Notes: a model not told the origin generated them from the letters alone. A stretch of 64,000 nucleotides of DNA from Hansfordia pulvinata (GCA_006538405.1 BJKQ01000023.1:217870-281869); one strand, 5' to 3'. Shown: positions 1 to 13,000, counted from the stretch's first letter. Numbers and translations: made by a program.

Positions 1-504
1 TTGTGAGCGTGCCGAAGAAAAGAGATCGACATTGACCCTTGCCCCTGGGTCATTGTACTTTGGCGCATCATTGCTGAGCTTCCGTCGGAGCCAGGCACTA
101 CATGCCCCCTGTGAACTCGGCGACCTCCACATCGCGATGCATGACACGGGTCCGTGGATCCACTACGTACGCATGCATGACGGGAACGGGCCGGAATAAC
201 AGTGGGCTACTTGCTTCAACAGCAAGTGTCTGTGTCTCTATACCGCTAGAGAAGGTGGAAATACTCACTTCGCGGTTGGATCAAGCTAGTCGTGATGTGG
301 CAGGGTCGCTTATCGCGGGATATCCAGATTAGGCTTTGTTTGATTCCACTATGTCGGACACATCCTGTCAGTGGCTGTCTTGACAGCTCAAACGACACAC
401 ATAGACCAGCGCGTAAAGTATTGAAATATGGAACGATCTCGGAATCAGAAATCAGAACAGACTATGCGTTGCTTTTCTCGCTTGACGCTTCACCAAAATC
501 CCCA
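1..504. other. left-edge sequence without a supported gene
   Basis: Short ORFs are present (102-332, and the 5' part of a frame opening at 292), but their predicted proteins have no recognisable domain or codon pattern. The frame opening at 292 runs into the membrane-protein gene below, so an upstream start for that gene cannot be excluded. Confidence 0.4.
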
Positions 505-1846
505 ATGCTCACAATGGAGATAACCCTGATTTTATCTGGGTCTTTGATCGCTGTCAGCATTATGGCAATGAACTTCTTCGGCTATCGACGCTCTTACCTC
601 AAACCCGCTGAGTATCTTATGCAAGCGGAAGCCAACGTTTCTCGCGATCCAGCCTGGAGGCGCAGCAGGATTCCTTGCCTCATGAGCCCGACTTTGTGCA
701 GAATGAGATACAGCTTGTGCGGCTTTGCCAAGTTAACTGGCGCGTCATCGATTGCATTCCAAATCCTCAGTGTCGCCGCTTTCGTCGTGTTTGTCGCCAC
801 AGAGAAGGATGCATTCATGTATTGCTCTATGAAATTTGCTACTCTTGGACTTCTTCTTTTGATTGTGAGTAATTTGCGTGTCTTGGAAGACTGGGCTGAC
901 ATGGCAGGTCTTCGAGCTGGATTGCGCGTTTTTCGGAGCCTTTCCAGGGTTTCTCTGGTGGCCCATGATACACAGAGTGTACCGAGGCATCGCTATACTC
1001 TTTTGCATCTTCCATTTTGGCGTATCCTTGCTGCATTTTGATCCTCAAATTCACCTATCCCACTGGCTCGCCGGAGTCAGCCCCTTTATTCTACTGGCGA
1101 GTCCCACATTCATGAAATGGAGATATTTGCACTCGTCCTCTCTGAGAAGAACGAGAGCGCTGGTGTGGCTGCCGCTGGGATTCAACATAGTCGGAGCCCT
1201 AATTGCCCTCTCTTCACTGCTTTTGTTATACTTTGAGATGAACACTATTGGTCTATTGGTATGTCCGTCGCCCCTATATGCGTTCGATCGCTGACCTCTT
1301 CAGCTTTCCTATACCTCGGCTTTCTCAGTTGTTCTCTCCAGGATTCTCATGCCTGAGATTCATCAGCTACTCAGAGGAAAGAGCTCTTCCCATGCAGGTC
1401 CCTCAACTAGCTCTGCGGCTTTGCGCAGAATAGATACCATGCCATTAGATGACTACTTCACTGGGGCTTATTCAGGCAGTTCTCTTGGCTTTTCGGACAC
1501 CATCCACTCTTCTCGCAGTCAGAGTGTCTACGCTCCCAAGCATTTACTGTGCAAATACGATCAATATCCAGCTGGAAGACGAGGTGTCAGCGACTTGGAA
1601 GGGGTTTATGATACCCCTGCGGAAAGCTGTGAGGCCCAAGAAGGCGACAGAATAAGCGAGAACACACATCGGATTCCAAAACTTGCCCACCTGACCCTTT
1701 TCCCCAAGATGGACGCAGACAGTGGAGAGAGTCGCGCAAACTTGGCGCGGAGGAAACTGTTGGGTTGGACTTGCGACAGCCAGGCTCCGCTTTGCCACGA
1801 ACACCGGCCAGAGCTGTCTTATCTGACCACAATCACACGGGAATGA
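505..1846 (+). CDS. multi-pass membrane protein of unknown function, three exons
   Basis: I do not recognise the family. Three exons fit: 505-864, 908-1258 and 1304-1846. The introns (865-907 and 1259-1303) are 43 and 45 bp, start GTGAGT and GTATGT, contain a CTGAC branch-like site and end CAG. Both splice at phase 0 and keep one frame. The protein has about five or six hydrophobic segments, one right after the start, one around LSVAAFVVFVA, one around YRGIAILFCIFHFGVSLLHF, one at PFILLAS and one at NIVGALIALSSLLLLYF, then a polar C-terminal tail. The start at 505 is the methionine just before the first hydrophobic segment; the frame is open back to 292. The last exon is uncertain: after about 1440 a second frame (1449-1655) also looks coding, so a further intron or a frameshift may exist. 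A faint N-terminal resemblance to fungal ABC-C transporter TMD0 regions is not enough to name it. Confidence 0.5.
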
Positions 1847-2542
1847 CAAGCGGAACATGAAACCTGATAGAGTGCTGCACAAGCAACACCTTGAATATAG
1901 TCGATTGAAAGTTGATAACCAGATATATGTGAGATGAGTCATGCCATTGAGCTGGCGCGATGTCTCGATCATGGCATGCAAGTAACCATATTGCCGAACA
2001 CACTAGGCTGAACACACGCTGGTTAAGCATTCCATATCATCAAGCTGTTCAAGCACGCAGAACGCAATCCTGGTCTATCGCGTGCGGCCATGCTGTTCGA
2101 TCGGATCCTGCAGTACTGTGCAGCTTTCTCATTTGACTCTCTGTATCGGCCGATATAGAAGACTGATTAGTGAACCAGTACGAAGGAGGTATCAAAGCGA
2201 CGGCGCACCAATAAGCACATTTCATTTGTTCCGTACTGCATCTGAGACCGGTTCAAGCACATATCACCCCGCTTTTGTCGTCGTATTTTGGATTGTTGGT
2301 TGCACGCCTTGGATCAAGGCCATGGAACTCGGTCACATGTAGATTACTCCACTTTCAGCTTTCGTATTCTGAACCATTGGTAGCAGATCTCGGACTTGGG
2401 GGTCGCAATGCTGGCACCAATGCTCCACGGGGCTCAAGTCAAAAATGTGCGTTTACCTTTCCTTACAAAATCCACTTGCTGCAAAGGTGGCGGTCCAGGT
2501 GCTTCAAGCTTGACTAAATACATATTATCAATTAAATTTTTT
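1847..2542. other. intergenic, nothing recognised
   Basis: Only short overlapping ORFs on both strands with no family signature. A small A/T-rich stretch lies near 2516-2550, just past the 3' end of the next (minus-strand) gene. Confidence 0.4.
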
Positions 2543-3413
2543 TTAATTAGGATTCTCCTGGCTGAACTTAGCCCAGTCCATAAGCAAGCTCAAGTCGTTG
2601 ATCCATTCTGCGAACTCATGCTCGTCATGGAAATCGCCGATGATTACCTCCCAAGGCTCGGCTTCTATACCGTGAATGCGTTTGAACTGTTTGCTGTAAG
2701 TCTCGAAGTCTTTTTGAGCCTGGAGTAGGGCGGGCCCATGTTTCCAAGCTTTGAATTGCTCCCAAGCGCGTTCTCTAAAAGCCATTGTATCGCCAGGTCT
2801 TGAGATCAGTCCCGGGCGTTGGCATTTGATTTGATACTCCATCCTCCGGAGCATGGCAAAGAACTGCGCAGCCTTTGGAAAGCCTGAGATCATTGGCTCC
2901 TCGGGTTCAATATTGCAAAATCGGCCCCCAGGTAGAAGGTCATAAAGCGAAACCGCGTAAATCTCCGCCATAGTGCCGCGATCACGAATATACATAATCA
3001 TCGGCGTACTCTCGACATTGTATGCTTCGTTGTCATCACCACAAGGCTCGAATTGGCTGACGAGGCTCCCATCGGGGAGTGCTGATGGGAGCGATGTTTC
3101 TGCGTTGACCACAGGGCAAACCTTGGCGACGATATGAGCAAAGGACTCGGTGGTCTGTACTGGAAACGAATTTAGGAACTTACTGATCTTGATGCCATCC
3201 ACTCGTTACAACCTGGGAGTGGATACTGCATGTTGGAGTTCTGCAAGCTTGGCCTAGGAGGCTTCGAAAAGACCCCATCCCATGTCTATCATCCCAATCA
3301 TGTTGGCTCATGTGTCATTTATCTCAGGAATGGTAGAGTTGACTTACGCCCTCCTGTGGCTGGGCCTCGGGAGCTATCGGAACAATGCTCTGCTGCTGGT
3401 AGGGAGAAGCCAT
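2543..3413 (-). CDS. hypothetical protein, two exons
   Basis: The main exon is a 2543-3202 open frame that begins without an ATG. An in-frame TAA lies directly upstream, so a 5' exon is expected. A good one exists: ATG at 3413 encodes MASPYQQQSIVPIAPEAQPQ and more, and ends at 3348 before a GTAAGT donor at phase 0. The best phase-compatible acceptor is the AAG just inside the main frame, near 3190, giving a protein of about 235 aa. I do not recognise a domain. The C-terminal half is rich in aromatic and acidic residues (PWEVIIGDFHDEHEFAEWIN). Splicing at the 3' side of the intron is the uncertain part of the model. Confidence 0.5.
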
Positions 3414-4478
3414 GATAGAAGTGTGTGTGAAAAGGTGTAGACCAATGTTTCGTGAGACTACTAATCAGCATTTGGTTTCCATGAAGCGAGTTATCGGAGC
3501 AATCTTGAAGGTTTTGAGATGAATTTATGGCTTTAAATCTGACTTGCGTATGAAATGGAACCGAATGAGCTCTTGTTTTCGGATTCTGCAAAATGGAGAC
3601 GGGGCGAGACGAGGTCGAACGTAAGCCCAAGACGGTGGTCTTTTACAGAATATTTGAATGGCCAAGTTTGTCCATAGCGGCGAAAGCGAAATACTTCAAC
3701 CCCGCGTGCGGATATTGGCACCAGCGCATATGGTATAGTTCTCATCATACCCATGTGCGCTTGGCACATCAGGCCACGAATTTGTTGTAGAAGCCGCTGG
3801 TATGCAACACATTGCCTTGGACAAATACGCTACTGAATATGCTGGTCAATGCTCCAGGTTTGCAGCTATGTTCCTTCTCTAATCTAAGATGCTGAAGGGG
3901 CAGATAAGTTGTGCGGTCAGAAGCCACACGCGGGTGATGCGTCAGCTTCTTCGGGGATGCTCCGTGCCATACCTGACATTATTCCCTGCGGGACAGGATC
4001 CTCATCATCTGATTGGACAATGTCCTACTGGGGCTGCGAGATCAAGCTTCGGCAGGACGATCTCGGTTAGACGATCGGCTGACCGTCAAGTTCTAACCCT
4101 AAGTGGATAACCGCCGCGCGTGCAGCTTGCCAGGGAGATCTCTCCGTCCTGCATGAGCGGGTGGTTACGACTCTATGTGGTTGTGTAAAATTGCCTTTCC
4201 TACCTCGTATTCCCGGACCTATGGCAACATTCTGGACCACTCTGATATACCCGTTGTTGATTTAGCATGGGCTGGCATGCCCAGAACACGGTCAGTCGTT
4301 CTTAAAAGTCGAGGCTTGTTGGTTGAAGGATACCTCGCGTTTCGATGCGTACATCATTCAGCATAAATGTGCGGCTTGATTTATCGTTGGACCGTCATAC
4401 GCATTCGTATTCTTCTTATCGTCTTGTACTGATCACGGCATCTATACGTCAACGAACCGTGCCGCAACGATTCTCATC
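3414..4478. other. intergenic, nothing recognised
   Basis: About 1 kb between divergently transcribed genes (minus-strand gene to the left, F-box/ankyrin gene to the right). It probably holds both promoters. ORFs here are short and overlap on both strands without a family signature. Confidence 0.4.
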
Positions 4479-6449
4479 ATGACTTCCTCTCAACTTTTTC
4501 TTCAACTTCCATCTGAAATACTCATCATCATCATTTTTGAGACCCCGCGCCCGGATGCTGTCCGCTTTATCAGCACTTGCAGACATGCCTTGACTTTCAA
4601 ATCATACGTTTACAAAATCTTCGCCGACGATTTGATCTGTTTAGCCGCCACTGCGAATCGAATTTCCTCCGTTGAGTACCTTCTCGGGATAGGTGCCAAT
4701 CCAGCAGCTTCACTCAGAGGAGAATCGGCCTTGCAGAGAGCCTTGAACACTGAAAAGCGATTCGGTGCGCGATGCAAAGCTACGATGACTTCGCTTCTTC
4801 TGAGGTCGGGCGGCTTGAAGGGACATGAAATTCGAGACATCTCGCTCCTCATCACAGCCACGAAGAGCAGATCTGCGGCTCTGGTCAAACTATTCGCTTC
4901 TGCGGAACACATCAACAAGGAGTGTCCCTCTGGACTCCGGCCGTTATCCTATTGCATTCCAACAAGAAGTCTCAACGTGATGAAAGTGCTCCTATCCATC
5001 CCCGGAGTCGAGCTGAATTACCATGATTCCAACGGCTGCACACCATTAGGCCTTGCACTGGAGCGAGGGGCTGCCAATATGGTCAAAGCTCTCCTCAACG
5101 CAGGTGCCGATCCTAACATGGCTCACGGCATGATGTCGCCCCTTGTCGTCGCTATCAAGAACGGCCACCCTTCAGCAGCTGTAGCCCTGCTACAGCAAGA
5201 GTCTATAGAGGTCAACTGTCTTGACCTACATGGTCACTCCGCTCTGGAGCTCGCCGTGGCCAATTCCAGGATGGTCAGGGTCGTTCGCCATTTGATTTCT
5301 CACCAGGAGATCGATGTCAATCTCTCTAGTTCCGCTGGAGGAAACCCGCTGAAAGCAGCGGTGACCACCGGCAACTTGATGAGCCTCGACATACTTCTAG
5401 CACATCAAAATATTGATGTGAACATATTGGACAAAGACTTCCGCACCCCCCTCCACGAGTCTATCAGGGCACTCCACTGTCGACCCAGCCAACACATCAT
5501 TACGGAACGACTCCTCAGACATCCAGACATCAATGTGAACGCGAGAGACTGTCACGGCACGGCGGCCTTGCATGAGGCTGTTAGGTTGGGTGATTCGATC
5601 GCAGTCTCGCATTTGGCCAACTTTTCCGGGATCGACCTCAACGAAGGGAACGCGTCTCAACAAACCCCTTTAATGTGCGCGATTAAATCGAATCATTCAT
5701 CTATGGCAGAATACATCCTCGACAGACCCGAGGTCCGTGTGGACCTCCAAGACACACTCCACGAGACCGCCTTGTCTTATGCTGTGCGCTTTGGTCTTGA
5801 CAGGATCGCCATCAAAATCCTTCATCTTTTGAAGGCTCAGCAGCGCGGCCAAATTTGGTCTTCGCAACGTGTCAACTCTTGGGACACCATCGCGACACTG
5901 ATAGCCCGATATGGAAGGATTGAGGTAATGCACAAGGTGGCTGAGATGGCGGTCAATGAATGGCATGCACCTAACCTCGGCAAAAGAATACCACTTCATA
6001 TCGCGTATGAATGTGGACACGACGAGGTCTCGAGCTTCTTGTTGGAGAGGACTGACGTCGCTTCATTGGACTATTGTGACCAGCTCGAAATATTCCGTCA
6101 AGCAGCGCGACATGGTTCACGAACAACATTCTGCAGATTATTTCAGCGCCTGAGCCGCGCCTCGAACATCGATGCCTGTCGCAAACAACATCAAGTAGCT
6201 TTCCGAGAAGCGTCGAGTTACGGCAATGAGGAAGTACAAGGCTACTTGCTGAGTGGGGCTTGTGCACTCTTGCTTGCCGACGAGGACCTGGAAGAGGCAC
6301 TTTTCCTGGCAGCTCAAAATGGACAAACCGGCTCTGTGTCATACCTTCTCAGCGTGGGAGCAAAAGGCACCTGTTTAGACGACTGGGGAAGGACGCCACT
6401 CTTAGAGCCATCGAGCGACGGCATCACGAGACGATACTTGCATTTTTGA
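4479..6449 (+). CDS. F-box / ankyrin-repeat protein, 3' end frameshifted
   Basis: The 656-aa frame starts at an ATG after ATCATC. Residues ~5-45 form an F-box-like start (LFLQLPSEILIIIIFETPRP, then a C-R-H turn), and nearly all of residues 50-640 is made of ankyrin-type helices, for example the units around 'GCTPLGLALERGAANMVKAL' and 'TPLMCAIKSNHSSMAEYIL'. F-box/ankyrin proteins are known as SCF ubiquitin-ligase substrate receptors, and this architecture is common in fungi; a role here is inference. The frame ends early at 6449. The next repeats continue without a gap in another frame (next entry), and no intron fits between them, so this copy ends in a frameshifted tail of about 18 residues instead of its natural C-terminus. 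Confidence 0.8.
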   Translation: MTSSQLFLQLPSEILIIIIFETPRPDAVRFISTCRHALTFKSYVYKIFADDLICLAATANRISSVEYLLGIGANPAASLRGESALQRALNTEKRFGARCKATMTSLLLRSGGLKGHEIRDISLLITATKSRSAALVKLFASAEHINKECPSGLRPLSYCIPTRSLNVMKVLLSIPGVELNYHDSNGCTPLGLALERGAANMVKALLNAGADPNMAHGMMSPLVVAIKNGHPSAAVALLQQESIEVNCLDLHGHSALELAVANSRMVRVVRHLISHQEIDVNLSSSAGGNPLKAAVTTGNLMSLDILLAHQNIDVNILDKDFRTPLHESIRALHCRPSQHIITERLLRHPDINVNARDCHGTAALHEAVRLGDSIAVSHLANFSGIDLNEGNASQQTPLMCAIKSNHSSMAEYILDRPEVRVDLQDTLHETALSYAVRFGLDRIAIKILHLLKAQQRGQIWSSQRVNSWDTIATLIARYGRIEVMHKVAEMAVNEWHAPNLGKRIPLHIAYECGHDEVSSFLLERTDVASLDYCDQLEIFRQAARHGSRTTFCRLFQRLSRASNIDACRKQHQVAFREASSYGNEEVQGYLLSGACALLLADEDLEEALFLAAQNGQTGSVSYLLSVGAKGTCLDDWGRTPLLEPSSDGITRRYLHF

Positions 6450-6703
6450 AAGATACCTCGGTTCTGATGGATATTCAGGACAACTATGGCAACACACCGC
6501 TCCATGTGGCAGCTTCAAAGGGTGGAGATATTGCCTCCACCTTGCTTGTATTGCCTTACGTATTACCGCAACGGCTCAATCATGTGGGCGAGACTCCAAT
6601 GCATTGGATGAGTGAGGACACGGAACAAAATATCATGGGCGCGCTACATCGATATGGTCCGCGAGAGCGAATGACTTACAACTCTCCAACCTATGGAAAT
6701 TGA
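6388..6703 (+). pseudogene. out-of-frame C-terminal ankyrin repeats of the preceding gene
   Basis: From about 6396 the homologous reading passes to another frame. It continues LRAIERRHHETILAFL, then a canonical repeat core DNYGNTPLHVAASKGG, and ends at 6703. Joining the frames at the GGACGCCACTC / TTAGAGCC point requires one extra base, so a one-base deletion is the simplest explanation. No GT..AG pair spans it. Either this is a genuine lesion or an assembly/sequencing error. Confidence 0.7.
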
Positions 6704-8811
6704 GGCTGAAGTTTCCCCTATTGCATTTTGCGTAAGAGGATATTCTACGATAGTTTCCCACGCACTACACCCATTCATTATTTAGATTATTGAGATAATC
6801 CGTAGTTCAATTTGAGTATGAACTTGCTTGAATCGTGCCAGTATCTCTATGGTGAAGCAGCTAGTCATGATTTCCATCGCTTTCATGGCTGTTAGAAAGG
6901 AAGAAGGTGGAGCAGGCATTAAAGTGGAATTTGAGGTACTGTTCACAACTCCTCTAGAATTGCTGGCATCCCTCTATGCTGCATCCACTCAATAGTCAAT
7001 AATGTTCCTGTATCCGCGTTGTGACTGGTGCCTGTTCGAAGGTAAATGCGTAATTGCGCACTTCTCTAATACCGATATCTGATGGAAAATCTGACTTTGT
7101 CCGGCGTTAAAGTGTCATATCTTTGTGTCGCAGTTTATCGCAAAAGCGAAGCATACTCTGGCTTAGGCGTTTGAGAGATGTGTTGCGAGGGAAAGGTGCA
7201 GTGGGACCTGGGGAGCGACCCAACCGAGGGTTTCAGATGTTTTTGTCTAGATTCAATGCCATACGCGCTAGAGCAAATCAGGTTGAATCTACCCGCCCGA
7301 AAGATTTAACGCTGTCTGGACTAGTCGCTAGACACGGCAGTCAAAAGGGGGGTATTATGTGGAGATACAAAAACGTACCTTGCTGAATTATGTTTGAGGG
7401 GTTCTAATTAGCCTCAAGTACCCTTGGCGTCCGTCCCGAAACCAGCGGTAGAAGCAGTCGCGCGTTTGTGGCTATCGGTCACAAACATGCTCCTGTGTCC
7501 TACCCCATGAAAACAGGAATTGAAGACTTCCTGCTCAACTTTCTAGCTACGCTGTTTAACTGTGACCGTGGAAGCATTCGTATATTCACGATCTTGATTG
7601 TGAAAGTCGTCGGGCTCTACCGTAGATGAGCCACAACATTGTACGTCTGTCTTTAGTATGTGGCGTTAATGAGTCAGACGAAGACTTTCGAAGCATATCC
7701 TAACGGTGGGTGTCTGCCAGGGACGCATCTGCTGTTTTTGCAGATGACCCGCACACTACAGAAAGGTCCGCGTTCTGGGCAACCGCACATACTCCAGGAT
7801 ACATTTTACCTTGCGCCAGATAACGCGAGGGCAATCATGTTGAAATGCGAATTACTATAATGACACGTATCGCGGCTCCTGCAGGTCATGGCCACAGGAC
7901 AGATGTGAGCCGCCATTGTACCCCTTGTGGTTCTCGCGGTTTGTACGGAATCAAATCCTTTGCATGTCCTATATTCGAACGCGTCCTTCCTTTTATCAAA
8001 CAATTAGATTTATCTCGATGGTGATGTGTGCCTGGTTTCCGTTCCTGTTCGCCTTTTGCACGAATTCACTTTCCGCATATGAAGGCCCGTGGTGCAATCT
8101 CGTCATCTGAAAAACCTACAGCGACTAGACAGTGGTAAATCGTGACATATATGTGCGTCAATACCAGCAAGCAGATACTCGTAGCGATAGATGATCGATA
8201 TGGCTGGTGACAAAATCCGATGAAAATGGGCTGCTACTGCCAAGCTTCGATACCTTGATTCAGCTGCCAAATTCTGTTGCCTGCTTCCTGCTTTGCTCTC
8301 TCTAGCACAGCTCTGCTTCGGGCAGGGCCCCACTGATTCGCCGTATTCACTTTGCGGAAGGGTTCGCCTACCTCCCACGCGTCCCTAACGGTTGCCTGCC
8401 CAAACTTGCGAATCCTTCCCTGAGATGATCATTTTGCTGTCCAAGTTGAATTCGTTTTCGTTTTGTAGCACCTGTGCACTAGACTCCGCGAGTCAGATTT
8501 CGCGCGTCGCATCCCGTGCGTTATACTCCTTTTCTTGCGCCTCAGCTGTCATCGGGCTATGCTCGACTTCTTCGGGACGTAACACTCGGGTGTACTCGTA
8601 TGCACATCTGAAATCTCGAGGAGCTCTAGAAACAGCCACATTAGGTGGCCAAAAAGACGGGATAGATACAAATTTCACGTCAAATTGAAAGTTTCGTGTG
8701 ATGAGATATTACTCGCCCGTAGAGCAATGAATCATGATAACATAAATTGCGAGGTGACTAAAGCCAGCGAAATGAAAAATCCCGTGAACAAGATAGTACA
8801 TTGGAGCATGC
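6704..8811. other. long intergenic stretch with one gene relic
   Basis: About 2.1 kb with only short, mutually overlapping ORFs. The only recognisable content is the first-exon relic at 7095-7154 described next. I see nothing else in it. Confidence 0.4.
7095..7154 (-). pseudogene. relic of the first exon of the 46-49 kb gene family
   Basis: Read on the minus strand, this ~60-bp segment aligns base by base with the first exon of the gene at 46365-48908 (exon 48849-48908). It shares the ATG, the KLR residues, the GATATGAC stretch and the ACGCCGGAC end near the splice donor, with several substitutions and a one-base gap that breaks the frame. The following exons are not recognisable here, so it is a solo fragment. 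Confidence 0.45.
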
Positions 8812-10021
8812 TCATTCCTCCATCCCAGAATAGTGAAGAGTTCTCCTCAGTTCTTGTAAATTTTGGTCGCAACGCACTGCTTCCATTTCCTCCCATTGCT
8901 GAAAACCACAAATCAAACCTATCAATTCTAGAACACCAGTGATTTGCGTCTCGAGCTCCTTGGTTGTTGTGATTGTGTGGTTGAGCTGTCGAATTGCTTC
9001 GCAGATTGGTCCTATGCCAGTGAACGACGAAGGCATTGCTAAAGCTCTCTGTTTGTAAGCCTCCAAGTCTTCGTCGCTCTCGCAGATGTTACTATCGCGA
9101 AAAACTGTCTCTGAGATTAGACGGGAGCCCCTGCGAAGAAGATCAAGTTGATCGTCGAACTTTCTTTTCGAGACAGCACCACCGGAGTCCATAAGAGTTC
9201 GCGAAAGACGACAAAGCTGACGAGCCCGAAAGAAGATTTCGTAATGAATAACGAGGTATTCATGTTCGATCATTCTCTCGACGAGGTCCTTCTTATGAAG
9301 TATCCAAGTGCTGTATGCGATCAGATGGCTCTGGGAGAACGAGAATGGCTTAGAGTGCTTGGTGAAGACTTCCAAAGCTAGAAGTGCCGGAGTGTTGCTG
9401 TTAAATAAGCCAGCTGCGAATATGTTCTGGCAAAAGTGATGAAAGCCGACGAAAGATGCGCTTGATTTTCTGTCACCTTGAAGAGGGAAAGGGAAATGAA
9501 CCGAGTAGCAGAAGTCATCCACGGCTGTGTTGACGTCCTGAACAGTAAAACAAAAACCATTCCTTGAGTTAAATGCCTCGTCGAATAGAAAGCGTATGAA
9601 AGATGTGATCTTGTTCATTTTAAGCTCGCCGATGTTTGAGTAAGCGGCATCCGGGTGACAGTACTTGGTATAGAGGCGAATGAGATGCCGTAGCCAAGTG
9701 TGAAACAGGTGTTTCGTTCTTTGAAATCCTTCCTCGGGCGTGATGGACCTGTTCTCTGGTGATTGTGTTAGGTGACAAAAAAGAAACGAGGCGAATTACT
9801 TACTTACCCAGCACGGGTAGAAGAGTCAGTCGCCGCCCCAACTTGCGTCGAAAGCTGCTTGGAGGACCTGTTGACAAAGTGTGTGAAGTGAATAAATCAC
9901 GGTCTGTGTCATCGTTGACGTAATGTTTGAAAAGACTCAAAAGATGTCTGTAAATGAGTGAGTCGGGATAGTGAGGGATGAAACCCTCGAAGTCATGTCC
10001 CACCCGATCAAAATGTGCCAT
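8812..10021 (-). CDS. hypothetical protein, two exons, 385 aa
   Basis: Exon 1 (9808-10021) starts at an ATG and encodes MAHFDRVGHDFEGFIPHYPD and onward. Exon 2 (8812-9755) carries the rest. The 52-bp intron has donor GTAAGT and acceptor ACCAG; splicing at phase 1 joins both frames exactly, which strongly supports the model. The protein has a mostly helical, soluble look, with aromatic-rich segments (GFCFTVQDVNTAVDDFCY) and a leucine/glutamate-rich C-terminus. I recognise no catalytic motif or named domain. It stands alone between two gene-poor stretches. Integrity looks good: no stop or frame break in 1,158 coding bases. Confidence 0.65.
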
Positions 10022-13000
10022 GTTTGACCCAGACTAGCAAGAGGGCGAGAAGCATGGCAAAAAAAGGGATGCAGATACCTCAATGAGTCTCGAGGAGCGG
10101 AACAGAAAAACAATGGATGGTTGTAGCTGTAATGCATGATATGCTCGATGACAAGCCGAGGATACCTTTGCTTTTATGTGGCAGGCTCTCCATCCCACTC
10201 TGGGGAGCAGGGACGTGCACTATAGCCTGGAAGTACAGGCCAGACCGACAGTTGGCGTATTCCGACCGTTCAGTCACGGGAGTTACAGTGAGCAGTGATA
10301 ATGTGTAACCAACAGATTTCCCGACCGTGCTTGGCAAGAAGACGCCTCGGTCAGTGGGGAATAAAGCTTGGAATACCTCCTGCAAGTATAAATGACTTTA
10401 CCCACTCCCTGCTTGCCGCACCAATAGCTCTCCGTAATTGTGGCGCTGATTATCAGAGTGCACATGAAAGTGGATATCCACCCTTTACCTCACCGGTTTG
10501 CTTGGTTGTTTAGTAGGGATTGATTATGAGGCCTTGCGGCCCCCATGCTGCGAGATAAGTACTTACAATCACCGTGGGTAGATGGACTAATTACAACAGC
10601 GAGGCGTATTATCCTTGTCTAAGCTCCTCCTGGAACGGCCTCTACAAAGCACACGTGTCAGCGGAGGTGCTCGGAATGGACCAATCTCGGTTATCACCTT
10701 TCGTACTCAAAGCTCAAAAGCAGGATTAAGATCTCATCAGATCGACATCAACGGTACACCTTTCTTGGCCGGCTCGGAGGCCATCCGAGTACCCGCTTTC
10801 GCTCCTATGCGCCACCTGTCTGGCCGCTTTACCACCAGGAGATGGTCTCCATTGATAACACGGGCTGATTCGATTGTTCCAGATTTGGTCCTTTTCCCCA
10901 CTTGAATCGATATCGAGTGTGTGGGGGGCTATATACTCGTGACGTGGGCTGCATTTGCACTTCTGCAAGGCTGTCTCAGCTGGGACGGGGCCGTTTCTGC
11001 GGCCACATGACCTGAGATTGATCGGGTCAGGTCCTGCAGACGAATGATAAGACACACGATATTATACCATCGTCGCTCCAGATATTTGATCATGTATCTG
11101 CTCGTTGCGAAAAGCCAAGCTGAAAACATTGATCTGCGGAAAGTATCGTCCCTGGATTGCTCATCCATGTCCATTCTCGCCACCTCCGTGCCGATTGCGA
11201 CACAGCAACTGGGTGAGATCTATTTAGCTATCGCAGAGGCAATCGAACCATGCAGAGATAATTTCCATCTGTAGCGCGTCTGATTTTTAGTGCAAGATTA
11301 AGCAGCTCATGTCTACGGAGAAGGGGTTTCAAGATGACGAGTGCAAAGTGAGACGAGCCATTTGAGTATAGAAAGCTCGTTTTAGTGGTATACCTCTATT
11401 TCTGAGCAAAACTTCCTATTTGCGCACTAGGATCGATACCTGTTACCGTATGACCAGCGAAACATATCAGATGGATGAACTACTTTCGTAAATCACTTGG
11501 ATTTTCACCCTTGTTAGCCGTTGAAGCACTTCATATCTAAGCTTGTGGACTTTGTGCCTCGGTTCTTCTATGCAGAAGTTGCTGTCAACCGTGATGTTAG
11601 GATTCACCATGCTGTCTGCTCCCTGATGTCGAGAGAGTGTATTATTTGAATTATCACAGCTAAAGTATTGCCTGTCGAGCTTGATACCGTTTACTTGGAT
11701 TCCGCAGCCTCGAAGGGAAAAGACGAGTTCATGCTACATATTGGGAATGTATGTGGGCTACGTGAATATATATGAGCTGCTTGGCATTGCTTGCACGTCG
11801 TCTCGAACTAATTCGGAATGGGATATATTCTATTGAATTTCACACAACTCCGACACCATCAGACCGATGTTAAAGAATGATCCCCTTGAATCCGACCCTC
11901 GGACTGGAGTCATCATCTACGCTTGTCTTGCTGCGGTTCCCGGGCACTAATCTTCTAGTTGCGAGAGTGGCGCCTACTTCAATATAACTTACATCTGAAT
12001 GAAGAAATTTATGCTCCATCCAGATCGTGACCAAGGCTCGCGAAGAGGAGATCATAGCAAATGGAATAACCTACTAGAAACACGAATACTATAGAAGGTT
12101 TAGAGCAAGCAATACTTCGACTCGGTCTCATTGATCTGCGGCTTCGTTTGACAAACACCAGTCAAGAGGAAGGCAATCTATACCATTGGCCTTACCGGCC
12201 TGTTACCTTGGATGATACGCAACGCCAAGATGACAAGAACCATCTTTGGCACAAATCCCATCCATCATGTCCACAATCAAGCATGGCAAGGGGTATCAGT
12301 CAAATCAATGAAGACGAATCAACTTTTGCTTCTGGAGGTCTAGAAATCAATCTTTTCTTCTTTCAAACGTAAACGACCTCGACTGGCCCTGAAACAAAAG
12401 AACCGGAGCGAAAGTCATGCCCGGAACCAGACGCATTCCATTCGCCATCAAGCTGGCTAAAGAGCCAAAGTACACACGTATTTTATCATCTCAAAAAATG
12501 CAGACAAGACGAAAAGGCTTCGAGTAACTGTTACAATGCGTATTTGATGCTGAGTTTGCTATGAAAAGGCAAACACTGTAAAAACCTCACTACCAATGAT
12601 ATTTGTGAAATCTGCGGTGGCGTTGGCGATGCAAAGTTTGCTTTTATAGGAAAGACGTGTACCTCTGATCGGGCAAAACCGAAGCCAAATTGATTGCCTT
12701 AAATCGGCCTGAGATTGACCATTTGTGCCGTATGTCCGGAAGTTCCGTATCTTCCCATGCAGAGGGGCTGCTGCTTCCGGAGGGAAGGACGGTGTAGATT
12801 CTCATCATCCTAGACAGGCATGTCAAAGAATGGGCTCAATGAAATTCAAATTGAGTCCAGCGATTGATTTACTTGACCACTGAATAATGGTGCGTATTTG
12901 ACTAACAATAATCTGGACTGACCTCCAAATAGGCCTCCACACGGCCCTCCAGACTGTGAACAAATAGACACCACAGAAAACCTATCGACAAAAACTTCAG

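Noticed and set aside
505..1303. ABC-C transporter TMD0 similarity
   Set aside because: Only a short N-terminal phrase (DYALLF) resembles that domain; no second TMD or nucleotide-binding domain follows.
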